This document shows positions 32,777-40,626 of a stretch of DNA of 64,000 nt, piece after piece. Where the stretch lies: the NCBI RefSeq assembly GCF_900103455.1, contig NZ_FNHI01000012.1, forward strand, positions 124,001 to 188,000, written 5' to 3'. Source of the DNA: Streptomyces wuyuanensis (lineage in GTDB: Bacteria; Actinomycetota; Actinomycetes; Streptomycetales; Streptomycetaceae). Each line of letters starts with the position of its first letter. Within the stretch, counting starts at the first letter, position 1. The notes beneath the pieces are model-generated. The model was not told the origin of the DNA, ran no database searches, and saw only the letters and a program-made list of their open reading frames with translations. Both the position numbers and the translations under genes were made by a program.

Positions 32777-33061
32777 TTACTTGGCCTTCTCGAGGATCTC
32801 GACGACGCGCCAGCGCTTCGTCGCGGACAGCGGCCGGGTCTCCATCAGGAGGACGCGGTCGCCGACACCCGCGGCGTTCTGCTCGTCGTGCGCCTTGAGC
32901 TTGTTGGTACGGCGGATGACCTTGCCGTACAGCGCGTGCTTGACGCGGTCCTCGACGGCGACGACGACGGTCTTGTCCATCTTGTCGCTGACGACCAGAC
33001 CCTCACGGGTCTTGCGGAAGCCGCGCTCGGTCTTGTTCTCGGTCACGTTGCTCTCGCTCAT
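32777..33061 (-). CDS. rpsQ: 30S ribosomal protein S17
   Basis: A primary 16S rRNA-binding protein with an OB fold. 94 residues: FRKTREGLVVSDKMDKTVVVAVEDRVKHALYGKVIRRTNKLKAHDEQNAAGVGDRVLLMETRPLSATKRWRVVEILEKAK. ATG 33061 overlaps the rpmC stop by one base. Confidence 0.99.
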   Translation of the reverse strand: MSESNVTENKTERGFRKTREGLVVSDKMDKTVVVAVEDRVKHALYGKVIRRTNKLKAHDEQNAAGVGDRVLLMETRPLSATKRWRVVEILEKAK

Positions 33062-33285
33062 CAGGCGTTCTCCACCGTCTCGATGCCCAGCTCGCGCTCA
33101 CGCATCAGGGTGTAGATCCGGGCGATGTCCTTGCGGACGGCCTTAAGCCGGCCGTGGTTCTCGAGCTGACCGGTCGCCGCCTGGAAGCGGAGGTTGAACA
33201 GCTCTTCCTTGGCCTCGCGGAGCTTGGCAACAAGCTCCTCGTTGCCCAGCTCGCGCAGCTCGGACGCCTTGGTACCGGCCGACAT
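33061..33285 (-). CDS. rpmC: 50S ribosomal protein L29
   Basis: A tunnel-exit protein. 74 residues: MSAGTKASELRELGNEELVAKLREAKEELFNLRFQAATGQLENHGRLKAVRKDIARIYTLMRERELG. ATG 33285 shares a base with the rplP stop (TGATG). GTG 33288 would add one residue. Confidence 0.98.
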   Translation of the reverse strand: MSAGTKASELRELGNEELVAKLREAKEELFNLRFQAATGQLENHGRLKAVRKDIARIYTLMRERELGIETVENA

Positions 33286-33704
33286 CACGCTTCACCTGCC
33301 TCGCGCTTGACGATCCGGCACTTCATCGGCAGCTTGTGGGCGGCGCGAGTCAGAGCCTCACGTGCAATCTTCTCGTTCGGGTAGGACAGCTCGAACATGA
33401 CCCGGCCCGGGTGCACGTTCGCGACCCACCACTCCGGGGAACCCTTACCGGAACCCATGCGGGTCTCGGCAGGCTTCTTCGTCAGCGGGCGGTCCGGGTA
33501 GATGTTGATCCAGACCTTGCCGCCACGCTTGATGTGGCGGGTCATCGCGATACGAGCCGCCTCGATCTGGCGGTTGGTCACGTACGCCGGAGTCATGGCC
33601 TGAATGCCGTACTCGCCGAACGCAACCGTCGTACCACCCTTGGCCATACCGCGGCGCTTGGGGTGGTGCTGCTTGCGGTGCTTGACCCTGCGGGGGATCA
33701 GCAT
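33285..33704 (-). CDS. rplP: 50S ribosomal protein L16
   Basis: A large-subunit A-site protein. 139 residues: MLIPRRVKHRKQHHPKRRGMAKGGTTVAFGEYGIQAMTPAYVTNRQIEAARIAMTRHIKRGGKVWINIYPDRPLTKKPAETRMGSGKGSPEWW. ATG 33704, 5 nt after rpsC. Confidence 0.99.
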   Translation of the reverse strand: MLIPRRVKHRKQHHPKRRGMAKGGTTVAFGEYGIQAMTPAYVTNRQIEAARIAMTRHIKRGGKVWINIYPDRPLTKKPAETRMGSGKGSPEWWVANVHPGRVMFELSYPNEKIAREALTRAAHKLPMKCRIVKREAGEA

Positions 33705-33709
33705 TTCGG

Positions 33710-34546
33710 TCAGGCCTCCGTTCCGGTGCTCTCAGCAGCCGGAGCGGCGGCGGGAGCGTCGGCCTTGGGGGCCTCGGCAGCCGGCGCGGACTGCTGCTGC
33801 GGCTTGCGACCGCGACCGCCACGCTCGCCACCACGGCCACCACGGGCCGGGCGGTCGGAGCCGCCACGGGCCGGGCGGTTGCCGGCGCGGGCAGCGGCGT
33901 TCTCGGCGCGGACCTCGGCGATGTTCTTGACGTCGCCCTTGTAGATCCAGACCTTCACGCCGATGCGGCCGAAGGTCGTCTTGGCCTCGAAGAAGCCGTA
34001 CTCGACGTTCGCGCGGAGCGTGTGCAGCGGCACACGGCCCTCGCGGTAGAACTCCGAGCGCGACATCTCGGCGCCGCCGAGACGGCCGCCACACTGGATC
34101 TTGATGCCCTTGGCGCCGGCCTTCATGGCGGACTGCATGCTCTTGCGCATGGCCCGGCGGAAGGAGACGCGGGAGGACAGCTGCTCGGCAACGGCCTGGG
34201 CCACGAGCTGAGCGTCGACCTCGGGGTTCTTGACCTCGAGGATGTTCAGCTGGACCTGCTTGCCCGTGAGCTTCTCGAGGTCGCCGCGGATGCGGTCGGC
34301 CTCGGCGCCACGGCGGCCGATGACGATGCCGGGACGCGCGGTGTGGATGTCCACCCGCACGCGGTCACGGGTGCGCTCGATCTCGACCTTGGAGATGCCG
34401 GCGCGCTCCATGCCGGACGTCATCATCCGACGGATGGCGACGTCTTCCTTGACGTAGTCCTTGTACAGCTTGTCGGCGTACCAGCGGGACTTGAAGTCCG
34501 TGGTGATGCCGAGCCGGAACCCGTGCGGGTTTACCTTCTGGCCCAT
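33710..34546 (-). CDS. rpsC: 30S ribosomal protein S3
   Basis: A head protein at the mRNA entry tunnel. Core with KH domain: MGQKVNPHGFRLGITTDFKSRWYADK, GRRGAEADRIRGDLEKLTGKQVQLNI, GIKIQCGGRLGGAEMSR. The 278 residues exceed E. coli S3 (233) through a C-terminal Arg/Gly-rich stretch (ARGGRGGERGGRGRK) followed by a Pro/Ala-rich tail. ATG 34546 overlaps the rplV stop by one base. Confidence 0.99.
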   Translation of the reverse strand: MGQKVNPHGFRLGITTDFKSRWYADKLYKDYVKEDVAIRRMMTSGMERAGISKVEIERTRDRVRVDIHTARPGIVIGRRGAEADRIRGDLEKLTGKQVQLNILEVKNPEVDAQLVAQAVAEQLSSRVSFRRAMRKSMQSAMKAGAKGIKIQCGGRLGGAEMSRSEFYREGRVPLHTLRANVEYGFFEAKTTFGRIGVKVWIYKGDVKNIAEVRAENAAARAGNRPARGGSDRPARGGRGGERGGRGRKPQQQSAPAAEAPKADAPAAAPAAESTGTEA

Positions 34547-34893
34547 TACCGGGTTCCTTCCTTGCTGCTGACGACCACGGTGATGTGGCTGGTCCGCTTG
34601 CGGATCCGGTAGGCACGGCCCTGGGCGCGCGGACGGAACCGCTTCAGGGTCGGGCCCTCGTCGACGTACGCCTCGCTGATGAACAGCGAGGAGGCGTCCG
34701 TGTGGTCGTAGTTGTGCGCGGCGTTGGCGATGGCGCTGTCCAGCACCTTGCCGACCGGCACGCTCGCGGCCTGCGGGGCGAAACGCAGGACCGCCTGAGC
34801 CTCCGTGGCATCCATGCCACGGATGAGGTCCACCACGCGGCGGGCCTTCATGGGCGTGACGCGGATGTACCGCGCCTGGGCCCTGGCTTCCAT
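34546..34893 (-). CDS. rplV: 50S ribosomal protein L22
   Basis: Its beta-hairpin lines the exit tunnel. 115 residues: MEARAQARYIRVTPMKARRVVDLIRGMDATEAQAVLRFAPQAASVPVGKVLDSAIANAAHNYD, ending QGRAYRIRKRTSHITVVVSSKE. ATG 34893 has GAAGGGAC upstream; the frame extends eight codons further but without a ribosome-binding site. Confidence 0.98.
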   Translation of the reverse strand: MEARAQARYIRVTPMKARRVVDLIRGMDATEAQAVLRFAPQAASVPVGKVLDSAIANAAHNYDHTDASSLFISEAYVDEGPTLKRFRPRAQGRAYRIRKRTSHITVVVSSKEGTR

Positions 34894-34935
34894 GGTTGTC
34901 CCTTCGGTGTAAGTCATAGTCGTTCCACCCCGCGA

Positions 34936-35217
34936 TTAGCGGCGCTTCGACTTCCGGTCGTCCTTGACGTGGCCGCGGAAGGTGCGAGTCGGCGAGAACT
35001 CGCCGAGCTTGTGGCCGACCATCGACTCGGTGACGAACACCGGGACGTGGGTCTTGCCGTTGTGCACCGCGATCGTGTGGCCCAGCATGGCCGGGACGAT
35101 CATCGAGCGACGGGACCAGGTCTTGATGACGTTCTTGGTGCCTGCTTCGTTCTGGGCGTCCACCTTCTTGATCAGGTGGTCGTCGACGAAGGGCCCCTTC
35201 TTGAGACTGCGCGGCAT
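34936..35217 (-). CDS. rpsS: 30S ribosomal protein S19
   Basis: 93 residues: MPRSLKKGPFVDDHLIKKVDAQNEAGTKNVIKTWSRRSMIVPAMLGHTIAVHNGKTHVPVFVTESMVGHKLGEFSPTRTFRGH. ATG 35217, 12 nt after rplB. Confidence 0.99.
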   Translation of the reverse strand: MPRSLKKGPFVDDHLIKKVDAQNEAGTKNVIKTWSRRSMIVPAMLGHTIAVHNGKTHVPVFVTESMVGHKLGEFSPTRTFRGHVKDDRKSKRR

Positions 35218-35229
35218 CTAAACCCGCTC

Positions 35230-36066
35230 CTAGCGCTTCTTGTTCGTCTTGCGGCGGCGGACGATGTACTTGTTGCTCGCCTTCTTGGGAGAACGAGTAC
35301 GACCCTCCTTCTGACCCCAGGGGGAGACCGGGTGGCGACCACCGGAGGTCTTGCCCTCACCACCACCGTGCGGGTGGTCGACCGGGTTCATGGCGACACC
35401 GCGGACGGTCGGGCGAACGCCCTTCCAGCGCATACGGCCGGCCTTGCCCCAGTTGATGTTCGACTGCTCGGCGTTGCCGACCTCGCCGACAGTGGCGCGG
35501 CAGCGGACGTCGACCAGGCGGATCTCACCGGACGGCATGCGCAGGTGGGCCATGGAGCCCTCCTTCGCCAGCAGCTGCACGGAGGCACCCGCGGAGCGGG
35601 CGAACTTCGCGCCGCCGCCGGGCCGCAGCTCGATGGCGTGCAGGGTCGTACCGACGGGGATGTTGCGCAGCGCCAGGTTGTTGCCGGGCTTGATGTCGGC
35701 ACCGGGGCCGTTCTCGATCCGGTCACCCTGCGACAGACCGCGCGGGGCGAGGATGTAGCGCTTCTCGCCGTCCGCGTAGTGCAGCAGCGCGATGCGCGCG
35801 GTGCGGTTGGGGTCGTACTCGATGTGCGCGACCTTGGCCGGCACGCCGTCCTTGTCGTGACGACGGAAGTCGATCACGCGGTAGGCGCGCTTGTGGCCAC
35901 CACCCTGGTGGCGAACGGTCACACGACCGGCGTTGTTACGGCCGCCCTTGCTGTGCAGGGGGCGGACCAGCGACTTCTCCGGCGTGGACCGCGTGATCTC
36001 GACGAAGTCGGCGACGCTGGAGCCACGACGGCCCGGAGTCGTCGGCTTGTACTTGCGGATACCCAT
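35230..36066 (-). CDS. rplB: 50S ribosomal protein L2
   Basis: A peptidyl-transferase-proximal protein. 278 residues: GIRKYKPTTPGRRGSSVADF, HKRAYRVIDFRRHDKDGVPAKVAHIEYDPNR, RLVDVRCRATVGEVGNAEQ, and the invariant MNPVDHPHGGGEGKTSGGRHPVSPWG. ATG 36066. Confidence 0.99.
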   Translation of the reverse strand: MGIRKYKPTTPGRRGSSVADFVEITRSTPEKSLVRPLHSKGGRNNAGRVTVRHQGGGHKRAYRVIDFRRHDKDGVPAKVAHIEYDPNRTARIALLHYADGEKRYILAPRGLSQGDRIENGPGADIKPGNNLALRNIPVGTTLHAIELRPGGGAKFARSAGASVQLLAKEGSMAHLRMPSGEIRLVDVRCRATVGEVGNAEQSNINWGKAGRMRWKGVRPTVRGVAMNPVDHPHGGGEGKTSGGRHPVSPWGQKEGRTRSPKKASNKYIVRRRKTNKKR

Positions 36067-36103
36067 TTCTCAGTCCTCGTCCGATATCGGACCAAGGTCT
36101 CCG

Positions 36104-36418
36104 TTAGGAGGCCTGGCCGAAGATGTCGATACGGTCGCCCTCGGCGAGGGTCACGATGGCGCGCTTGGTGTTGGCGCGCTTGCCGAAACCGGTGCGGGTG
36201 CGCTTGCGCTTGCCCTGGCGGTTGATCGTGTTCACCCCGGTGACCTTGACCGAGAAGACCGCCTCGACGGCCTGCTTGATCTGGGTCTTGTTGGCGTTGG
36301 GCGCGACGATGAACGTGTACTTGTTCTCGTCCAGCAGCGCGTAGCTCTTCTCCGAGACGACCGGCTTGACCAGAAGGTCACGCGGGTCGGAGAAGGTCTT
36401 GCTGGTGATCTCGGCCAT
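36104..36418 (-). CDS. rplW: 50S ribosomal protein L23
   Basis: A tunnel-exit protein and docking site for trigger factor and SRP. 104 residues: DPRDLLVKPVVSEKSYALLDENKYTFIVAPNANKTQIKQAVEAVFSVKVTGVNTINRQGKRKRTRTGFGKR. ATG 36418 overlaps the rplD stop. Confidence 0.99.
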   Translation of the reverse strand: MAEITSKTFSDPRDLLVKPVVSEKSYALLDENKYTFIVAPNANKTQIKQAVEAVFSVKVTGVNTINRQGKRKRTRTGFGKRANTKRAIVTLAEGDRIDIFGQAS

Positions 36419-37068
36419 CAGGCCTCGCTCCCCTCATTGTCGTTGGCCTTGGGGCCGGACACGAAGGACTCGAAGGCGGCCTGGGTGAAGACCACGTCGT
36501 CGGAGACGAGCACGTCGTACGTGTTCAGCTGGCCCGGCTCCAGGATGTGCACCTGGGGCAGGTTGCGGGCGGACAGCCACGCGGCCTCGTCGCTGCGCTC
36601 GGCGATCAGGAGCAGGTTCTTGCGCTCCGAGATCTTGCCGAGCAGCGTCTTGGCGGCCTTGGTGGAGACCTCGCCCTCGACCACGCCGGAGACGACGTGG
36701 ATGCGGGAGTTGCGGGCCCGGTCGGTGAGGGCACCGCGCAGGGCGGCGGCCTTCATCTTCTTCGGGGTCCGCTGGGAGTAGTCACGCGGCACGGGGCCGT
36801 GGACGACGCCACCGCCGGCGAACTGCGGCGCACGGGTCGAACCCTGACGGGCGCGGCCGGTGCCCTTCTGGCGGTAAGGCTTCTTGCCACCACCACGGAC
36901 CTCGCCGCGAGTCTTGGTCTTGTGCGTGCCCTGACGGGCAGCGGCCAGCTGCGCGACGACGACCTGGTGGATCAGCGGAACGCTGACCTTGGCGTCGAAG
37001 ATCTCCGCGGGGAGCTCGACGCTACCGGCCTTGTCGCCAGCGGGCGAAAGGATGTCAATGGTGCTCAT
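36418..37068 (-). CDS. rplD: 50S ribosomal protein L4
   Basis: A tunnel protein; in E. coli it is also the autoregulator of the S10 operon. 216 residues: DILSPAGDKAGSVELPAEIFD, RQGTHKTKTRGEVRGGGKKPYRQKGTGRARQGSTRAPQFAGGGVVHGP. ATG 37068, 8 nt after rplC. Autoregulation through the rpsJ leader is possible but not shown by the sequence. Confidence 0.99.
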   Translation of the reverse strand: MSTIDILSPAGDKAGSVELPAEIFDAKVSVPLIHQVVVAQLAAARQGTHKTKTRGEVRGGGKKPYRQKGTGRARQGSTRAPQFAGGGVVHGPVPRDYSQRTPKKMKAAALRGALTDRARNSRIHVVSGVVEGEVSTKAAKTLLGKISERKNLLLIAERSDEAAWLSARNLPQVHILEPGQLNTYDVLVSDDVVFTQAAFESFVSGPKANDNEGSEA

Positions 37069-37076
37069 CGGTTACC

Positions 37077-37721
37077 TCAGGCCCCCTTGGCCGCGGTACG
37101 GACCAGGACGAGGCCGCCGTTCGGACCGGGAACCGCGCCCTTGATGAGCAGCAGACCCTTCTCCGCGTCAACGGCGTGGACGGTCAGGTTCTGGGTGGTG
37201 ACCCGCTCGTTGCCCATGCGGCCCGCCATACGGAGGCCCTTGAACACACGGCCCGGGGTGGCGCAGCCACCGATGGAACCGGGAGAGCGGTGCTTGCGCT
37301 GGGTGCCGTGTCCGGCGCCCAGGCCACGGAAGTTGTGGCGCTTCATGACACCGGCGAAGCCCTTGCCCTTGCTCTTGCCGGTCACGTCGACCTTGACGCC
37401 GGCCTCGAACACCTCAGCGGTGATCTCCTGGCCGAGCGCGTACTCGGAGGCGTCCGCGGTGCGGATCTCGACGAGGTGGCGACGGGGGGTGACGTCGGCC
37501 TTGGCGAAGTGGCCCTTGAGGGGCTTGTTCACCTTGCGCGGGTCGATCTCGCCGAAGGCGATCTGGACCGACTCGTAGCCGTCGACGTCGTTCGTACGAA
37601 CCTGGGTGACGACGTTGGGGCCGGCCTTGACGACGGTGACCGGAACAACGCGGTTGTTCTCGTCCCACACCTGCGTCATGCCGAGCTTCTCGCCCAGGAT
37701 TCCCTTGATCTGCTTAGCCAT
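37077..37721 (-). CDS. rplC: 50S ribosomal protein L3
   Basis: An early-assembly protein reaching the peptidyl-transferase centre. 214 residues: KQIKGILGEKLGMTQVWDENNRVVPVTVVKAGPNVVTQ, GKSKGKGFAGVMKRHNFRGLGAGHGTQRKHRSPGSIGGCATPGRVFKG. ATG 37721. Confidence 0.99.
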   Translation of the reverse strand: MAKQIKGILGEKLGMTQVWDENNRVVPVTVVKAGPNVVTQVRTNDVDGYESVQIAFGEIDPRKVNKPLKGHFAKADVTPRRHLVEIRTADASEYALGQEITAEVFEAGVKVDVTGKSKGKGFAGVMKRHNFRGLGAGHGTQRKHRSPGSIGGCATPGRVFKGLRMAGRMGNERVTTQNLTVHAVDAEKGLLLIKGAVPGPNGGLVLVRTAAKGA

Positions 37722-37738
37722 CTCTCAGATCACCGGCC

Positions 37739-38047
37739 TCAGAGCTTGATCTCGATGTCGACACCGGCCGGAAGGTCGAGTCGCATCAGAGAGTCAACGG
37801 TCTTGGGGGTCGGGTCGAGGATGTCGATGAGGCGCTTGTGCGTGCGCATCTCGAAGTGCTCGCGCGAGTCCTTGTACTTGTGCGGCGACTTGATGACGCA
37901 GTACACGTTCTTCTCAGTGGGCAGCGGCACCGGGCCCGCGACCGACGCACCAGTGCGGGTCACCGTCTCGACGATCTTCTTCGCCGAGGAGTCGATGACC
38001 TCGTGGTCGTAGGCCTTGAGCCGGATGCGGATCTTCTGTCCCGCCAT
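37739..38047 (-). CDS. rpsJ: 30S ribosomal protein S10
   Basis: A small-subunit head protein, and NusE in antitermination complexes. 102 residues: MAGQKIRIRLKAYDHEVIDSSAKKIVETVTRTGASVAGPVPLPTEKNVYCVIKSPHKYKDSREHFEMRTHKRLIDI. ATG 38047. First gene of the S10 operon, preceded by a ~350-nt leader and a consensus-like promoter. The leader holds an element shared with rpsL. Confidence 0.99.
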   Translation of the reverse strand: MAGQKIRIRLKAYDHEVIDSSAKKIVETVTRTGASVAGPVPLPTEKNVYCVIKSPHKYKDSREHFEMRTHKRLIDILDPTPKTVDSLMRLDLPAGVDIEIKL

Positions 38048-38106
38048 GGCTACTTCGTAGTCCTGTCTCTCGTAACGCTCTGGAACCCGGCGGCTTCCCG
38101 TCTCCT

Positions 38107-38131
38107 CCGACCCACGCGGTCGGGCGTGTCG
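38107..38131 (-). promoter_or_regulatory. Leader element shared with rpsL (rpsJ copy)
   Basis: On the transcript strand: CGACACGC followed by CCGACC-GCGTG-GGTCGG, a 6-bp stem with a 5-nt loop. It is 24/25 identical to 62672-62696 in the rpsL leader. It ends 59 nt before the rpsJ ATG. Flanking ATCTGCG (38143-38149) and GTTCCAG (38080-38086) also recur in the rpsL leader in the same order. Confidence 0.65.
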
Positions 38132-38268
38132 CAGTCCCTCTACGCAGATCTCCCGAAGGATTTCCCAACCAAGGGGTGCGGTCCCTGAGACCACGAAGCC
38201 GGGGGTGACCACCCACCGGGTGCCTGGCAGGCGCCCCGCCCACGCTTCCCGAAAGATTCCCGTACTTC

Positions 38269-38286
38269 CACCCCTGATCAGGGGTG
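38269..38286 (-). promoter_or_regulatory. Palindrome in the rpsJ leader
   Basis: CACCCCTGA-TCAGGGGTG, a perfect 18-bp palindrome about 115 nt into the predicted leader. It could fold as a hairpin in RNA or bind a dimeric protein in DNA. Confidence 0.35.
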
Positions 38287-38405
38287 ACGAGTACTGTGGG
38301 ACTCGCTTCCGGTCCTCCCGGCGGGAGGCGCGCAGCATCGGCACTCAACCGAGCAACCCGGACAGTCTGCCATACGGGCCGTGACGGGCGCCAATCGGGC
38401 CGAAG

Positions 38406-38433
38406 ACATTACCCCGCGGGGTTTGCCTGTCAA
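38406..38433 (-). promoter_or_regulatory. Promoter of the S10 operon
   Basis: -35 TTGACA (38428-38433) and -10 TAATGT (38406-38411) with a 16-bp spacer, the closest match to the sigma-70/HrdB consensus in the window. Predicted start near 38399. The 179 bp upstream, to the end of the next gene at 38613, show nothing else I can identify. Confidence 0.7.
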
Positions 38434-38612
38434 ACCGCCGCGCGCATGGGGCCCGGCGGCGCCCTCCGGTCCGGGGCTTCCGGTCGTCCACGACCGCACC
38501 TTCCCTGCGCGAACGGGTGAACGACTTCAACTCCTCCCCACCGGGGCCGTGTCGACGTCCTCCCCGCGCGGCCGCCCGGGCCGGAACGCGCCGCTTCCGG
38601 GCGCCTTCCGGA

Positions 38613-39783
38613 TCAGGTGCGCGTCACCGTCCCGCACTCCTCCGGCAGCGCGCCCAGGTCCTTGCTGCGGTCGTACGGGTCCGCGGCAGGGCCGGAGGGG
38701 CCGGGGGTCAGGCCCGTCATGTCCTGCCGGAACTGAGGGTGCAGAAATCCGTCGCCGTCCCTGGCGCAGTCGGAGTTCCCGCTCTTCGACTTCCACACGA
38801 CGACGACCAGGCTGCCCGGAGTGGTCACGGTCTTCGCCGGGTCGTACACCGCGACGGTCAGCTCCCTGCGCACGATCGTCCGTGTCACCTCGTCCGCGCC
38901 CGGCTTCGCCTTGGTCAAGGGGTAGACGAAGGTGTAGTCGGCCTTGATCTCGACGGAACCGTCACGGTCGCCTCTGCCGAAGGTCATCCGGCCACGGGTC
39001 TTCACGACCTCACCCACCACGCGCACCTCGGCCGGGTCGAAGCGGCTGAGCAGCCACAGCGGGTCCTGGTCCTCGCTGGGCTCCCGCAGCCCCTTCTCCA
39101 GCAGGACGCGGCCGTCCTGCTGGAGCGGGTCCAGCAGCCGCAGCGCCTCGGCCGGGTGCCCGCCGCGGAGGGTCGCGGGATCGAGGTTCGAGGCGACCAG
39201 CAGTTCCTTCGTGCTGCGCAGCGCCTGCGCGACCTGGTCCTCGCTCATTCCGCCGACCGCCCTGGCCGCGGGAACCTCGATCCCGGCGGCCCCGTCCGCC
39301 CAGGCCACCGCGGGCGAGCCCCGGAACGGCTCCTCGAGCGTCGGCGCGTCCGGGAACGGTTCCCCGGGCGGCGCGGCGGTGGGTCGCGCGGTCTCGGGCG
39401 CGAGCGGCGCGGCGTCCGAACCGGTGGCGGACACGGCTCCCGAGAGCCGGTCGACGACCACCTCCGGCCAGATGCCGACGACGGCGAGCCCCATGACGGC
39501 CACGCCGGCGAGGACCGGCGCGAGCCTCCGGCGCTTGCGGGGCCGGTCCCTCCACGGGGCCGCCGGCCCGGTCGCGCCCCCCCTCCGCCCGCAGCCGTCC
39601 GGTCACCATGCGCGCTCGCGCGGACGGCTCCACAGGCGCGTCCCGCCCGCCCTCCTCGGCCCTGCGGAGGAACTCGGCCCACTCCGCGTCCGTGACGGGC
39701 GCGTCGCCGGCCCGGCCTTCGGGAGTACTCGTCCCCGCGTGCCCCCACCCCTTTTGCACGTGGTACGGCACCTGTGTGCCCAT
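38613..39783 (-). pseudogene. Membrane-anchored protein gene with a one-base frameshift
   Basis: The N-terminal part starts at ATG 39783 (MGTQVPYHVQKGWGHAG..., then DAEWAEFLRRAEEGG, RARMVTGRLRAEGG). The C-terminal part lies in another frame: PWRDRPRKRRRLAPVLAGVAVMGLAVVGIW (basic patch and membrane helix), then a Pro/Ala linker and an outer domain ending in GALPEECGTVTRT. Dropping one base from the run of seven C (plus strand) at 39577-39583 joins them as AEGGATGPAAPW, giving one protein of about 390 residues. The whole is a cytoplasmic N-terminus, one helix and an extracellular domain of unknown function. It may be a sequencing error, a true mutation or slippage. Confidence 0.65.
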
Positions 39784-39851
39784 GTCGTGGACATTCCACG
39801 AGCAAGCGGAGGATACAAGCCCTTCCCGACCGGCCCCCGCTCCCCTGCCCC

Positions 39852-39857
39852 TATGAT
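39852..39857 (+). promoter_or_regulatory. -10 box of the MmpS-like lipoprotein gene
   Basis: TATGAT 53 bp upstream of the ATG at 39911. The -35 region is poor. The surrounding GATCATTTG is locally AT-rich. Confidence 0.35.
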
Positions 39858-39910
39858 CATTTGCGCCTCGGACAGCACGTCCGAGGCGGGTTCGCACATG
39901 GGGGAAACAC

Positions 39911-40378
39911 ATGCGCAAGACAGTGGCGGCCACGGCCCTCGCACTGGCCGCGGCCCTGCTGACCGGGTGCGGTGACGGCACCGGGAAGCACTCCGGCGGC
40001 AAGGGCGACGGGGACACGGGCAAGGGCACGGAGCAGGCAGCGAAGCCGGACGCCGGGGCGGGCGCCGGGGACGCCGGAGGGCGGGTGAAGCGCGAGGTCA
40101 CCCTCGAGGTGCTCGGTACGGGGACCGCCCAGATCGCCTACACCCTCGACAGCAGCAAGTTCGAGCAGGTCACCCTGCCGTGGAAGAAGACGGCGACCAT
40201 CGATCTGACCGCGGCCGAACAGCGGGTCGGCCGTCTGGTCTCCGTCGTCCCCGGCTCGGTCCAGGGCTCCGACGGCCTCCTCCGGGCGGCCGCCTGCGCG
40301 ATCACCGTCGACGGCAGGAAGGTCGCGGACAACGAGGAGGGCAAGAGCGCCAAGCCCTGCCAGTCCAGGGTCAAGTGA
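39911..40378 (+). CDS. Lipoprotein with MmpS-like domain
   Basis: A 155-residue lipoprotein: MRKTVAATALALAAALLTGC (lipobox Cys20), a Gly/Lys/Asp-rich linker, then VTLEVLGTGTAQIAYTLDSSKFEQVTLPWKKTATI, the strand pattern and LPW motif of MmpS-type proteins. A Cys pair later in the domain (AAACAITVDG...KPCQSR) may form a disulfide. MmpS proteins accompany MmpL transporters in mycobacteria, but no MmpL gene is nearby, so the role is open. Confidence 0.75.
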   Translation: MRKTVAATALALAAALLTGCGDGTGKHSGGKGDGDTGKGTEQAAKPDAGAGAGDAGGRVKREVTLEVLGTGTAQIAYTLDSSKFEQVTLPWKKTATIDLTAAEQRVGRLVSVVPGSVQGSDGLLRAAACAITVDGRKVADNEEGKSAKPCQSRVK

Positions 40379-40458
40379 CCGCCGGCAGCGCGACGTGACG
40401 CGCGGCCCCACCGGGAGGCCGCACCGGCAAGAGGGGCAGCGCCGGCCGAGGGGACGGC

Positions 40459-40485
40459 TCCGTCGGCACGACGTGCCGGGACGGA
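40459..40485 (+). terminator. Hairpin downstream of the MmpS-like gene
   Basis: TCCGTCGGCAC-GAC-GTGCCG-GG-ACGGA: an 11-bp stem with a 2-nt bulge, 81 nt past the stop codon. It is the only structured element noted in the 248-bp gap before the RNA-ligase gene. Confidence 0.4.
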
Positions 40486-40626
40486 CGGGACGGCCGCCGC
40501 ACCCCTCGCGGCCCTGCCGGACGTCCCCGGGGCGGGCCTCCGACCGGGGGGTAATTCGGTCGATCACCGTCGCTCCCCTGCCTAGAGTGACGACGGACCG
40601 CATGCCGTCGACGGGGGGCGAGAACC

